Assembly (NCBI GenBank): GCA_949879025.1
Contig: CATLBO010000012.1
Coordinates: 1-46,896, forward strand
Length of the DNA stretch: 46,896 nt
Source of the DNA: an uncultured Hungatella sp.
GTDB lineage: Bacteria > Bacillota > Clostridia > Lachnospirales > Lachnospiraceae
Reading direction: 5' to 3'
Made by a program: the position numbers and the translations under genes. Under the pieces are notes generated by a model. The model was given only the letters and a program-made list of their open reading frames with translations, did no database searches and was not told the DNA's origin. Within the stretch, counting starts at the first letter, position 1; the number at the start of each line of letters is the position of its first letter. Shown here piece by piece: positions 1-6,749 of the stretch.

Positions 1-19
1 CCTAAAAGGTTATGAGGGT

Positions 20-96
20 ATATAAGAACTTCTCCCCATATCTAAAATGCCGGGAAAGCCCGAAAATACGGGCTATACCGACATATAAGAACTTCT
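20..96. repeat. Pair of 14-bp direct repeats
   Basis: ATATAAGAACTTCT occurs exactly at 20-33 and 83-96, with 49 bp between the copies. The hairpin GCCCG-aaaata-CGGGC lies between them. No function can be assigned; a transcription-factor site pair or remnant repeat is possible. Confidence 0.5.
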
Positions 97-245
97 AAAG
101 AGATAATCTAAATTCACCAATAATTTTCTGTAGAAAAGTTATCTGTTCCTTCCTATTGGCGAGGTCACTTACTATTTCGAATTATTTTAGGTGATAAAAG
201 ATTTAACATTGAAATGTCATCTTTAAAAGGGCTGCCAGCTAAATA

Positions 246-282
246 CAAAGAAGAGGGAACAGGCTTAACCAGCCAGTTCCCC
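246..282 (-). terminator. Rho-independent terminator of nagA
   Basis: On the minus strand, immediately after the nagA stop codon, GGGAAC-T-GGC pairs with GCC-T-GTTCCC (255-281) around a 7-nt loop. A T-rich but interrupted tract follows (TCTTCTTTGT). Confidence 0.7.
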
Positions 283-288
283 CCTTTT

Positions 289-1428
289 CTATAGCATCTT
301 CTTTCCCCGGCAATAAGTCTGACACACGTCATAATTATCTTCCAGCACTACAATATCTGCATCATAACCTGCCGTCAGTTTCCCTTTCCGGTTATCCACT
401 CCCAGACATCTGGCTGGGTTGATGGTACAGCTGTTCAGCGCTGTATCAAACGGAATCATAGCATCCTCAACCATGATCTTCAGCCCTCTGTTCATATTCA
501 GAGTGCTTCCTGCAATGGTATCTGTACCTTTCAAATAAGCCAGTCCGCTTTCGCTGATCTCTATAGGATGGCCTCCCAGTTCATAATCCCCTCCTGGCGG
601 ACAATGTTTCGGACGCAGGGAATCGCTGATCATAATCGTATAATCCCGCCCTTTGGCTGTCACGTAATCATTAAGGGCTGCCAAATGGGAATGGCATCCA
701 TCACTGATGATTTCTCCATAAATATCCCGGACTCTCATTGCCGTGCCCACAAGTCCAGGCTTTCTGTGGTGGAATGCAGTCATTCCGTTAAATACATGGG
801 TCATGGATGTGGCGCCATTGGCAATTCCCATCATAGCCTGCCCATAGGTGGCTGATGAATGGCCTATGCTGACCACGACGCCTGTCTCCCTGCAATACTT
901 GGTCAGTTTAAAATCCGGGTCATGCTCTGGAGCCATAGTAATATATTTAATCAGCCCCTCTGCTGCCTGCTGATACATCTTAAACTGTTCTACGGAAGGC
1001 TCGGCAATGGCCTCAGGCGGCTGGGCCCCCTTATAGTCCATGTCAAGATAAGGCCCCTCAAAATGAATTCCCAAAATCTCGGCTCCCTCATATCCCCCTC
1101 TCACTACAGAAGCCACATTGGCAACCGCTTTTATAAGGACATCCGGCATCTGGGTAACGGTAGTAGGCAGAATCCCTGTAACGCCCTCCTCCGGAATCCG
1201 CTTCATCCAGTTCCTTAAGCCTTCCGGCTCCCCGTCATTGGTGTCAAACCCGTAAGCGCCGTGTGTGTGAACATCAATAAACCCCGGAACCATCCGCCTG
1301 CACCCATAATCCTCATCTGCAGCTTTTGTCCCGTAAGGATATACTGCCTGAATCTTTCCTTCCGAAATCTCTATCTGCGCTTCCAAAAACTGGCCGCAGA
1401 TCCATACCCTCTTGCTTTGTAATATCAT
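289..1428 (-). CDS. nagA: N-acetylglucosamine-6-phosphate deacetylase
   Basis: Cytosolic amidohydrolase that removes acetate from GlcNAc-6-phosphate, giving glucosamine-6-phosphate for amino-sugar catabolism and cell-wall recycling. About 379 aa, the usual length for NagA. Visible motifs are IDVHTHGAYG near the N-terminus, the metal-ligand glutamate in HFEGPYL, histidines in GHSSATYG and MTHVFNGM, and the catalytic aspartate in ISDSL. The start at 1428 (MILQSKRVW) follows GGAG with normal spacing; an upstream in-frame ATG at 1452 is possible but crowds its ribosome site. No nagB or PTS gene is adjacent. It has its own promoter at 1496-1524 and a terminator directly after the stop, so it looks monocistronic. 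Assignment is firm. Confidence 0.95.
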   Translation of the reverse strand: MILQSKRVWICGQFLEAQIEISEGKIQAVYPYGTKAADEDYGCRRMVPGFIDVHTHGAYGFDTNDGEPEGLRNWMKRIPEEGVTGILPTTVTQMPDVLIKAVANVASVVRGGYEGAEILGIHFEGPYLDMDYKGAQPPEAIAEPSVEQFKMYQQAAEGLIKYITMAPEHDPDFKLTKYCRETGVVVSIGHSSATYGQAMMGIANGATSMTHVFNGMTAFHHRKPGLVGTAMRVRDIYGEIISDGCHSHLAALNDYVTAKGRDYTIMISDSLRPKHCPPGGDYELGGHPIEISESGLAYLKGTDTIAGSTLNMNRGLKIMVEDAMIPFDTALNSCTINPARCLGVDNRKGKLTAGYDADIVVLEDNYDVCQTYCRGKKML

Positions 1429-1495
1429 ATCGCCTTCTCCCTTCTGCAGCATCTGCCTCCCCCTGTGGTCAGACGCTGTCTATTTTTATACCATC

Positions 1496-1524
1496 AGTAT
1501 ATCCATTATTCAGGGAAAATGCAA
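1496..1524 (-). promoter_or_regulatory. Sigma-A-type promoter for nagA
   Basis: On the minus strand TTGCAT (1519-1524) and TATACT (1496-1501) are separated by 17 nt. The elements lie between the end of the helicase gene and nagA. A second A/T-rich hexamer (TATAAA) follows about 5 nt downstream. Confidence 0.6.
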
Positions 1525-1536
1525 GGCAAGAAGAAA

Positions 1537-3243
1537 TTATCTTCCTTTTCCGTTGGCTTTCTCCATATGAACATTTTTTCCTTTGATCTTTACATCTTTC
1601 ATGGCTCTTAAAACTGCATCCGCATATTCTCTGGGAACATCCACAAACGTATAATTGTCATACATGTCAATGCTTCCAACCATTTTGCCGGAAATTCCTG
1701 ATTCTCCAGCCACGGCTCCCAGAATATCGCCGGGACGGACGTTTTGGTTCTTTCCTATATTGACAAAAAGACGCGCCATATCCTCTTCTCCGTCTCTGTC
1801 ATATCTTCCGTCCCGTCCGAAGCGGCTGCTTCTCCCGTCACGGCTTCCGCGGCCTCCCCTTCCCCGGCTGTTTCTTCCGTCACGGCCATACCGGTCTAGA
1901 TCATCCAGAGAACGGGCAGGACGGCTGCAGTCAATAATGTCCTCATTCTCCTCGCCCATAGCCAGCTTTAAAAGGGCGGCTGCCACATCCAGGGAGGTGC
2001 ATTCCTCTTCTTCCAAAACCTTCTTTTCTATAATATTTACCATCTTCGTCAGGTCCGTATCGTTGATCAGATCCATAACCTGCTCCATGATCTTTTCTGC
2101 CTTAATGGTGGTAATATCATCCAGAGAAGGAATGGCCTGGGGAATTATCTTAGTCTTGCAGTACCGCTGAATATCCCTTAGTTTGTAAACTTCTCTTCCT
2201 ACCACAAGGCTGAATGCAATGCCGTCCTTTCCGGCACGGCCTGTACGTCCAATGCGGTGCACATAATATTCATCATCCTGAGGAATGTCATAATTAAATA
2301 CTGCCTCTACATCATCCACATCAATTCCTCTGGCTGCCACGTCTGTAGCCACCAGTATCTCTGTAGCCCCGCTTCGGAAGCTGCTCATTACCCGGTCCCT
2401 CTGCATCTGCTTCAAATCACCATGAAGGCCTTCCGCAAAATATCCCCGGCCCTGGAGATCCTGAACAAGCTCATCCACCTGCTTTTTCGTATTGCAGAAC
2501 GCTATGGATAGCTTGGGAGCATACATGTCCAGCAGACGGCACATTACTTCAACCTTGGTTTTTGGTTTTACCTCATAGTAATACTGGGTTACCTTAGGTA
2601 CCGTCAGTTCCTTCTTTACCACCTTTACTGTCACAGGCTCTCTCTGGAACCGCTTGGCAATATTCTGAATCTCCATGGGCATAGTAGCAGAAAACATGAC
2701 TGTCTGTCTTTCCTCGGGAAGCTGGCTTAAAATGGTTTCCATGTCTTCCAGAAATCCCATATTCAGCATCTCGTCCGCCTCATCCATAATTACGGTATGC
2801 ACATGGTCGCATCGGATGGTCTTTCTCCTCATATGGTCCATAATGCGGCCGGGGGTCCCGATAACGATCTGGGTACCATCCTTCAATCCCCGGATCTGCC
2901 TTACAATATCCTGTCCGCCGTAAATAGGAAGCACCTTAATTCCATGCATATATTTTGCAAGCCTGCGGATCTCCTCTGCAACCTGAATCGCCAGTTCCCT
3001 GGTAGGGCACAAGGCAATGGCCTGCAGTTTCTTACTTTTTGGATCTATCTTCTGTAAAAGCGGAATACCGAATGCCGCTGTTTTTCCTGTTCCTGTTTGA
3101 GCCTGTCCTACCACGTCCCGGCCTTCCATCTGTACCGGGATTGCCTGAGCCTGTATAGGCGATGCCGCCTCAAAACCCATATCTGTCACTGCCCTGAGAA
3201 TTCTTTCGTCCAATTCCAACTGGTCAAATCTTACTGTTTCCAT
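1537..3243 (-). CDS. DEAD-box RNA helicase with DbpA-type RNA-binding domain
   Basis: ATP-dependent RNA helicase, 568 aa, of the DeaD/CshA/DbpA group acting in ribosome assembly and cold-stress RNA remodelling. Motifs in order: Q motif (ASPIQAQAIP, about 27-36), Walker A AQTGTGKT (about 48-55), PTRELAIQ, the DEAD box in VIMDEADEMLNMGF, SAT, RGIDVDDVEAV and HRIGRTGRAG. After the RecA cores comes an Arg/Gly/Asp-rich linker (about 445-480), then a C-terminal fold starting MARLFVNIGKNQNVRPGDI that matches the DbpA-type RRM. The C-terminal domain suggests structured-RNA (perhaps 23S rRNA) targeting, but substrate is inference. The start ATGGAAACAG follows AAAGGAAAA. Leader of about 180 nt is discussed separately. 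Confidence 0.93.
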   Translation of the reverse strand: METVRFDQLELDERILRAVTDMGFEAASPIQAQAIPVQMEGRDVVGQAQTGTGKTAAFGIPLLQKIDPKSKKLQAIALCPTRELAIQVAEEIRRLAKYMHGIKVLPIYGGQDIVRQIRGLKDGTQIVIGTPGRIMDHMRRKTIRCDHVHTVIMDEADEMLNMGFLEDMETILSQLPEERQTVMFSATMPMEIQNIAKRFQREPVTVKVVKKELTVPKVTQYYYEVKPKTKVEVMCRLLDMYAPKLSIAFCNTKKQVDELVQDLQGRGYFAEGLHGDLKQMQRDRVMSSFRSGATEILVATDVAARGIDVDDVEAVFNYDIPQDDEYYVHRIGRTGRAGKDGIAFSLVVGREVYKLRDIQRYCKTKIIPQAIPSLDDITTIKAEKIMEQVMDLINDTDLTKMVNIIEKKVLEEEECTSLDVAAALLKLAMGEENEDIIDCSRPARSLDDLDRYGRDGRNSRGRGGRGSRDGRSSRFGRDGRYDRDGEEDMARLFVNIGKNQNVRPGDILGAVAGESGISGKMVGSIDMYDNYTFVDVPREYADAVLRAMKDVKIKGKNVHMEKANGKGR

Positions 3244-3424
3244 TCATTTTCCTTTCCATGCCGGCAGGGATTGCCCTTTGCCGGAAATACATCCATCACT
3301 TTTCTTTCAGGCCGCCAGCCGTCAGACCGCCGGCAGTACTTGCACTGTCCTGCATATTTTTATAAATTCCCCTTTACAGAATATAGTTCTCTGCCTTTAC
3401 CCGAAATCGTCTAAGTCTATAAGG
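3244..3424 (-). other. Leader region of the RNA helicase gene
   Basis: No gene is seen between the helicase start and the terminator of the two-component operon. On the minus strand the segment contains short GC-rich complementary words (around 3300-3335). Cold-shock helicase genes often have long regulatory leaders, so this could be one, but no known riboswitch pattern is recognised. Confidence 0.35.
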
Positions 3425-3467
3425 GAAAAAAACGAGAACATTCAAGACAGACCCTGAATCTTCTCGT
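3425..3467 (-). terminator. Terminator of the two-component operon
   Basis: Minus strand: ACGAGAA-G-ATTCA pairs with TGAAT-G-TTCTCGT (3432-3467, one mismatch) around a 10-nt loop, followed by an uninterrupted TTTTTTT. This is a strong intrinsic terminator about 100 nt after the response-regulator stop codon. Confidence 0.85.
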
Positions 3468-3565
3468 TTTGCACATTAGTAAACTATAACAGACCTCTAT
3501 ACATATGTCAATCAGCAAATTTACTGATTTTTGTTATAATCGGCGCCAATTGTATGGTTCCCGCT

Positions 3566-4258
3566 TTACACTTTGAACCGGTAGCCTACTCCCCATATAG
3601 TTTCAATGTACTGAGGCTTTGCCGTATTAAACTCTATCTTTTCCCGAATCTTCTTAATATGCACCGTTACCGTGGCAATATCCCCAATAGATTCCATATC
3701 CCAGATCTTGCTGAACAGCTCCTCTTTCGTATATACATGGTTAGGATTCTGAGCCAGGAACGTTAAAAGATCAAATTCCTTGGTAGTAAAGTTCCTTTCC
3801 TCCCCGTTGACCCACACTCGCCTAGCCGTCTTATCAATCTTCAGCCCCCTTATTTCGATAATTTCATTGTCCGGCATTCCGCTTCCAATAAGTCTTTCAT
3901 ATCTGGCCAGATGGGCTTTCACCCGGGCTACCATCTCGCTTGGGCTAAAAGGCTTAGTCATATAGTCATCAGCCCCCAGGCCCAGCCCCCGTATTTTATC
4001 AATATCCTCTTTTTTAGCTGATACCATAATAATAGGCGTATTTTTAACCTCTCTCACTTTCCGGCAAATCTCAAACCCATCCACTCCAGGAAGCATCAAA
4101 TCCAGAATAAACAGATCATATTCTCCCTGCAGCGCCTTGGAAAGTCCTGTCTCCCCGTCATTATCTATCTCCACCTCAAAGCCGCTCAGTTCCAAATAGT
4201 CCTTCTCCAATTCGGCAATGCTTTCTTCATCTTCAATGATTAAGATCTTCTTCATCAT
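3566..4258 (-). CDS. OmpR/PhoB-family response regulator
   Basis: Cytosolic DNA-binding response regulator, 230 aa. The receiver domain has the acidic pocket IIEDEES, phospho-acceptor Asp53 in ILDLMLPGVDG, Ser/Thr in IIMVSAKK and Lys in YMTKPFSP. The C-terminal winged helix (about 130-228) contains FTTKEFDLLTFLAQNP and ends WGVGYRFKV, typical of the OmpR class. Its start lies inside the 3' end of the kinase gene (26-nt overlap), with AGGAGG 7 nt upstream of ATGATG, so translation of the pair is probably coupled. The partner is the sensor kinase just upstream. Paired 11-bp repeats in the operon promoter (5819-5836) suggest it controls its own transcription. The inducing signal is unknown. Confidence 0.95.
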   Translation of the reverse strand: MMKKILIIEDEESIAELEKDYLELSGFEVEIDNDGETGLSKALQGEYDLFILDLMLPGVDGFEICRKVREVKNTPIIMVSAKKEDIDKIRGLGLGADDYMTKPFSPSEMVARVKAHLARYERLIGSGMPDNEIIEIRGLKIDKTARRVWVNGEERNFTTKEFDLLTFLAQNPNHVYTKEELFSKIWDMESIGDIATVTVHIKKIREKIEFNTAKPQYIETIWGVGYRFKV

Positions 4259-5750
4259 GAATAACCTCCTGGTATTTTCTTAGCACAAAATGGATCTCTG
4301 TGCCGATTCCTTCTTTACTGGTAGCCCAAATCTTTCCGCCGTGGTCTTCAACAATCTTGCGGACAATAGACAGCCCGATTCCGCTTCCGCCCTTTGAGGA
4401 GTTTCTCGAAGAGTCGGTTCGGTAAAATCTGTCAAAAATATTAGGAAGGTCCTTAGCTCCGATTCCCCGTCCGTTATCTTCAATTTCCACCTGAATGAAA
4501 TCGCCCACATCTTTAATTCGGATGTTAATAATTCCCCGCTTTTTATCCAGATATTTTACAGAATTGCTGATAATATTGTTTACTACCCGCTTCATCTGTT
4601 CCGCATCAGCGATAACCACCACGTCTTCATCCACATAATTAAAGTAGCCAAGTTCGATATTATTGGAATCCAACTCCAGTCCTACCTCCTCCACGCAGTC
4701 GCGGAAGTAGTTAGCCACATTGATTTTGGAAAATGTGTATGGTATCTTATTGGTATCAATCTTTGAATAAAATGTCAGTTCATCAATAAGACGATCCATG
4801 TCATTGGCTTTATTATATATGGTCCGGATATATTTATCCAGTTTTTCCGGCGAAGATGCAACCCCGTCCAAAATCCCCTCTACATATCCCTTAATGGCAG
4901 TAATGGGAGTCTTTAAATCATGGGAAATATTGCTGATCAGTTCCTTGCTTTCTTTGTCATACTGAACTTTTTCTTCCGTAGATTCCTTCAGCCGCATGCG
5001 CATCTCTTCAAAATCCTGACACAGCTGGCTGATCTCATCCCCATTATCCATATCCACATCAAGCGTAAAATCCAGGTTTCCGTTTTTTATCTCATTGGTT
5101 GCCAGCTGCAGTTTGTTCAGGGGAGCCAGAAGGGATTTATAAACCCAGCCTGTAAGCATAATCCCCGTAAATATAAGAATCATAATTCCTGAAAACAGAA
5201 TCTCAGTAAACATGGATTTGACTTCAGGAATAAAATCATCTATGCTGGAAATGATAAATACGGTTCCTTCCTCATTGTCACTAAATTTGAAATCCATCTG
5301 TTTGATCAGATGCTGCGTTTCTCCGTCCAAATAAATCCCTCCTTGTAAAAAGGAGGTTTCTGTATCGTCATAGTTGGAAAGATGGCGGAAGATTTCAGAG
5401 TTATCCGGACTTATACCTGAATATATGAACTGATCGCCTTTTCGGACAATGAGATAAGCATATTTTTCCTTTAACTCCTGATTAACGCTATCCAGGTAGG
5501 CCAGATCCATAAAACTATCAGGATCGTTCTCCAGCTTCTCCTGAATCGCCATCTGATTACTCTGAGTCAGGCGGTTAAATATCTGGATCGTATTGCCGGA
5601 GAGAAGATCCACTGGTTCCGTAAGGCCATGGGATTCCCTGAAGGCCCGCATCTGGTAGCTGCTGAGGACACTGAACGCCAAATAAATCAACAGCATGGGA
5701 ACCAGCGTTATAGTAAGAAATGCAATTCCTAAACGGGTCTTGATTTTCAT
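4233..5750 (-). CDS. Membrane sensor histidine kinase (HAMP-HisKA-HATPase)
   Basis: 505-aa transmembrane sensor. A first membrane segment (about 8-30) and a second (about 183-203, rich in Ile/Met/Leu) bracket an extracytoplasmic sensor of about 150 residues without a domain I recognise. HAMP follows (KSLLAPLNKLQLATNEIKNG), then HisKA with the phospho-acceptor in NISHDLKTPITAIKG (His near 277). The ATPase domain shows the N box (VVNNIISNSVKYL), G1 (EDNGRGIG), F box (IFDRFYRTD) and G2 (GGSGIGLSIV). It phosphorylates the adjacent OmpR-type regulator. The stop codon lies inside the regulator gene. It is the first gene of a two-gene operon with an extended -10 promoter and tandem repeats. Confidence 0.95.
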   Translation of the reverse strand: MKIKTRLGIAFLTITLVPMLLIYLAFSVLSSYQMRAFRESHGLTEPVDLLSGNTIQIFNRLTQSNQMAIQEKLENDPDSFMDLAYLDSVNQELKEKYAYLIVRKGDQFIYSGISPDNSEIFRHLSNYDDTETSFLQGGIYLDGETQHLIKQMDFKFSDNEEGTVFIISSIDDFIPEVKSMFTEILFSGIMILIFTGIMLTGWVYKSLLAPLNKLQLATNEIKNGNLDFTLDVDMDNGDEISQLCQDFEEMRMRLKESTEEKVQYDKESKELISNISHDLKTPITAIKGYVEGILDGVASSPEKLDKYIRTIYNKANDMDRLIDELTFYSKIDTNKIPYTFSKINVANYFRDCVEEVGLELDSNNIELGYFNYVDEDVVVIADAEQMKRVVNNIISNSVKYLDKKRGIINIRIKDVGDFIQVEIEDNGRGIGAKDLPNIFDRFYRTDSSRNSSKGGSGIGLSIVRKIVEDHGGKIWATSKEGIGTEIHFVLRKYQEVIHDEEDLNH

Positions 5751-5792
5751 GACGGAAATATCCTTTCTGCAGAAAAACTCATTAACGTTTTT

Positions 5793-5836
5793 ATTATAAC
5801 ATATTTCATCTGACGCATTTCTAAAATCATTCTAAA
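5793..5836 (-). promoter_or_regulatory. Two-component operon promoter with PhoB-type 11-bp direct repeats
   Basis: Minus strand: an extended -10 (TGTTATAAT, 5793-5801) lacks a good -35 (GAAATG at 17-nt spacing). Two copies of TTTAGAA lie at 5830-5836 and 5819-5825, exactly 11 bp apart, and the downstream copy overlaps the -35 position. That arrangement is the hallmark of OmpR/PhoB-class activators. Autoregulation is inferred from it. Confidence 0.6.
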
Positions 5837-5878
5837 CTTTCTCCAAAGTTATATTTTGCCGCTTAAGCTTATTATCCT

Positions 5879-5918
5879 TTATCCACATTTAAATCCAAAT
5901 TCCAGCCCTCTATCCACA
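5879..5918 (+). promoter_or_regulatory. DnaA-box-like pair
   Basis: TTATCCACA, identical to the consensus DnaA box, is at 5879-5887. CTATCCACA (8 of 9) is at 5910-5918, 31 bp further on in the same orientation. Both lie between divergent genes. Function is unproven and two 9-mers could be chance. Confidence 0.35.
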
Positions 5919-6032
5919 TTTTTCCTATGCTATCCTTATTTTTCCTTCTCAAATGCCGATATAATTCATATAAACTCACTTTACCTGCACTTACCTGTAC
6001 ATTGATTCATCTATATGAAAAAGGAGGATATT

Positions 6033-6650
6033 ATGAGAGTTGATCAGGATTTAGCTACAAGAATTTACAGCCAGCCGACACAAGCCAAGTCAATGTCAGC
6101 TGTTCAGGCTGCTGCTGATAAGCAGGCCACTGATGCCGCCAGCACCACCACTGAGAAGCAGCCTGACGTAGACCGCGTGGAGCTTAGCAGCGATGCCAAA
6201 GCGACATCTAAAATGAGTGACTCTGAGAGAGCCGCTTTGGTTAAGAGTCTGAAAGACGACCTTACCAATCAGATGACCCGCTTCACCAACATGATGGTTC
6301 AGAATTTCCAGAAGCAGGGCATTAATGTGTCCATGGCTAATGGCAATGATTTCTGGAGAATGATGGCCAGCGGCGATTACACTGTAGACGCCAAGACCAA
6401 GGCCGAGGCTCAGGAGGCTATCTCCGAGGACGGTTACTGGGGCGTTAAGAACACTTCACAGAGAATCTTTGATTTTGCTTCTGCTTTAGCAGGGGATGAT
6501 CCTGAGAAGATGAAGAAATATCAGGATGCTGTGGAGAAGGGCTTCAGCCAGGCTGAGGAAGCTTGGGGCGGTTCCCTTCCGTCTATCTGCGGCGATACCC
6601 ATGAAGCAGTTAACAAGCTCTTTGATGAGTACTACGCAAAGAATAAATAA
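6033..6650 (+). CDS. Hypothetical cytosolic protein, DUF5610-like
   Basis: 205 aa, no signal peptide or membrane segment. ATG at 6033 follows AAGGAGG (6021-6027) at ideal spacing; the in-frame ATG at 6015 would place that site inside the gene. The N-terminal third (about 1-70) is Ala/Thr/Gln-rich and looks disordered, ending in DVDRVELSSDAK, a pattern also found in small flagellar regulators and tail proteins. The rest is predicted alpha-helical, with the phrase GYWGVKNTSQRIFDFASALAG and a C-terminal segment AEEAWGGSLPSICGDTHEAV. I recall similar wording in uncharacterised DUF5610-type proteins, but cannot confirm this. Strong ribosome site and regular codon use suggest good expression. It stands alone, with a strong terminator behind it. 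Confidence 0.8.
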   Translation: MRVDQDLATRIYSQPTQAKSMSAVQAAADKQATDAASTTTEKQPDVDRVELSSDAKATSKMSDSERAALVKSLKDDLTNQMTRFTNMMVQNFQKQGINVSMANGNDFWRMMASGDYTVDAKTKAEAQEAISEDGYWGVKNTSQRIFDFASALAGDDPEKMKKYQDAVEKGFSQAEEAWGGSLPSICGDTHEAVNKLFDEYYAKNK

Positions 6651-6663
6651 TTTCATCTGATTT

Positions 6664-6704
6664 AAAAAATGCCAGCCTTTATCTGCATCAAGGTTGGCAT
6701 TTTT
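6664..6704. terminator. Bidirectional terminator between the orphan gene and mfd
   Basis: AAAAAATGCCAGCC pairs with GGTTGGCATTTTT (6664-6677 / 6692-6704) across a 14-nt loop. A and T tracts flank the stem on either side, so it can stop transcription from both converging genes. Confidence 0.85.
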
Positions 6705-6749
6705 CCATCGGCAGATCCGCATGCGGATAACATATGTTCCATTCTGTCT

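Larger units (their letters stand above)
1..288. other. Non-coding stretch at window start
   Basis: No credible gene is visible. The stretch holds a 14-bp direct repeat (20-33 and 83-96), a small GC hairpin between the two copies (58-73), an imperfect AT-rich inverted repeat near 199-226, and the nagA terminator at its right edge. The gene to the left is outside the window. Confidence 0.6.

Noticed and set aside
5879-5918. Replication origin
   Set aside because: Only two DnaA-like boxes, no dnaA or dnaN gene, no AT-rich unwinding region with box clusters.
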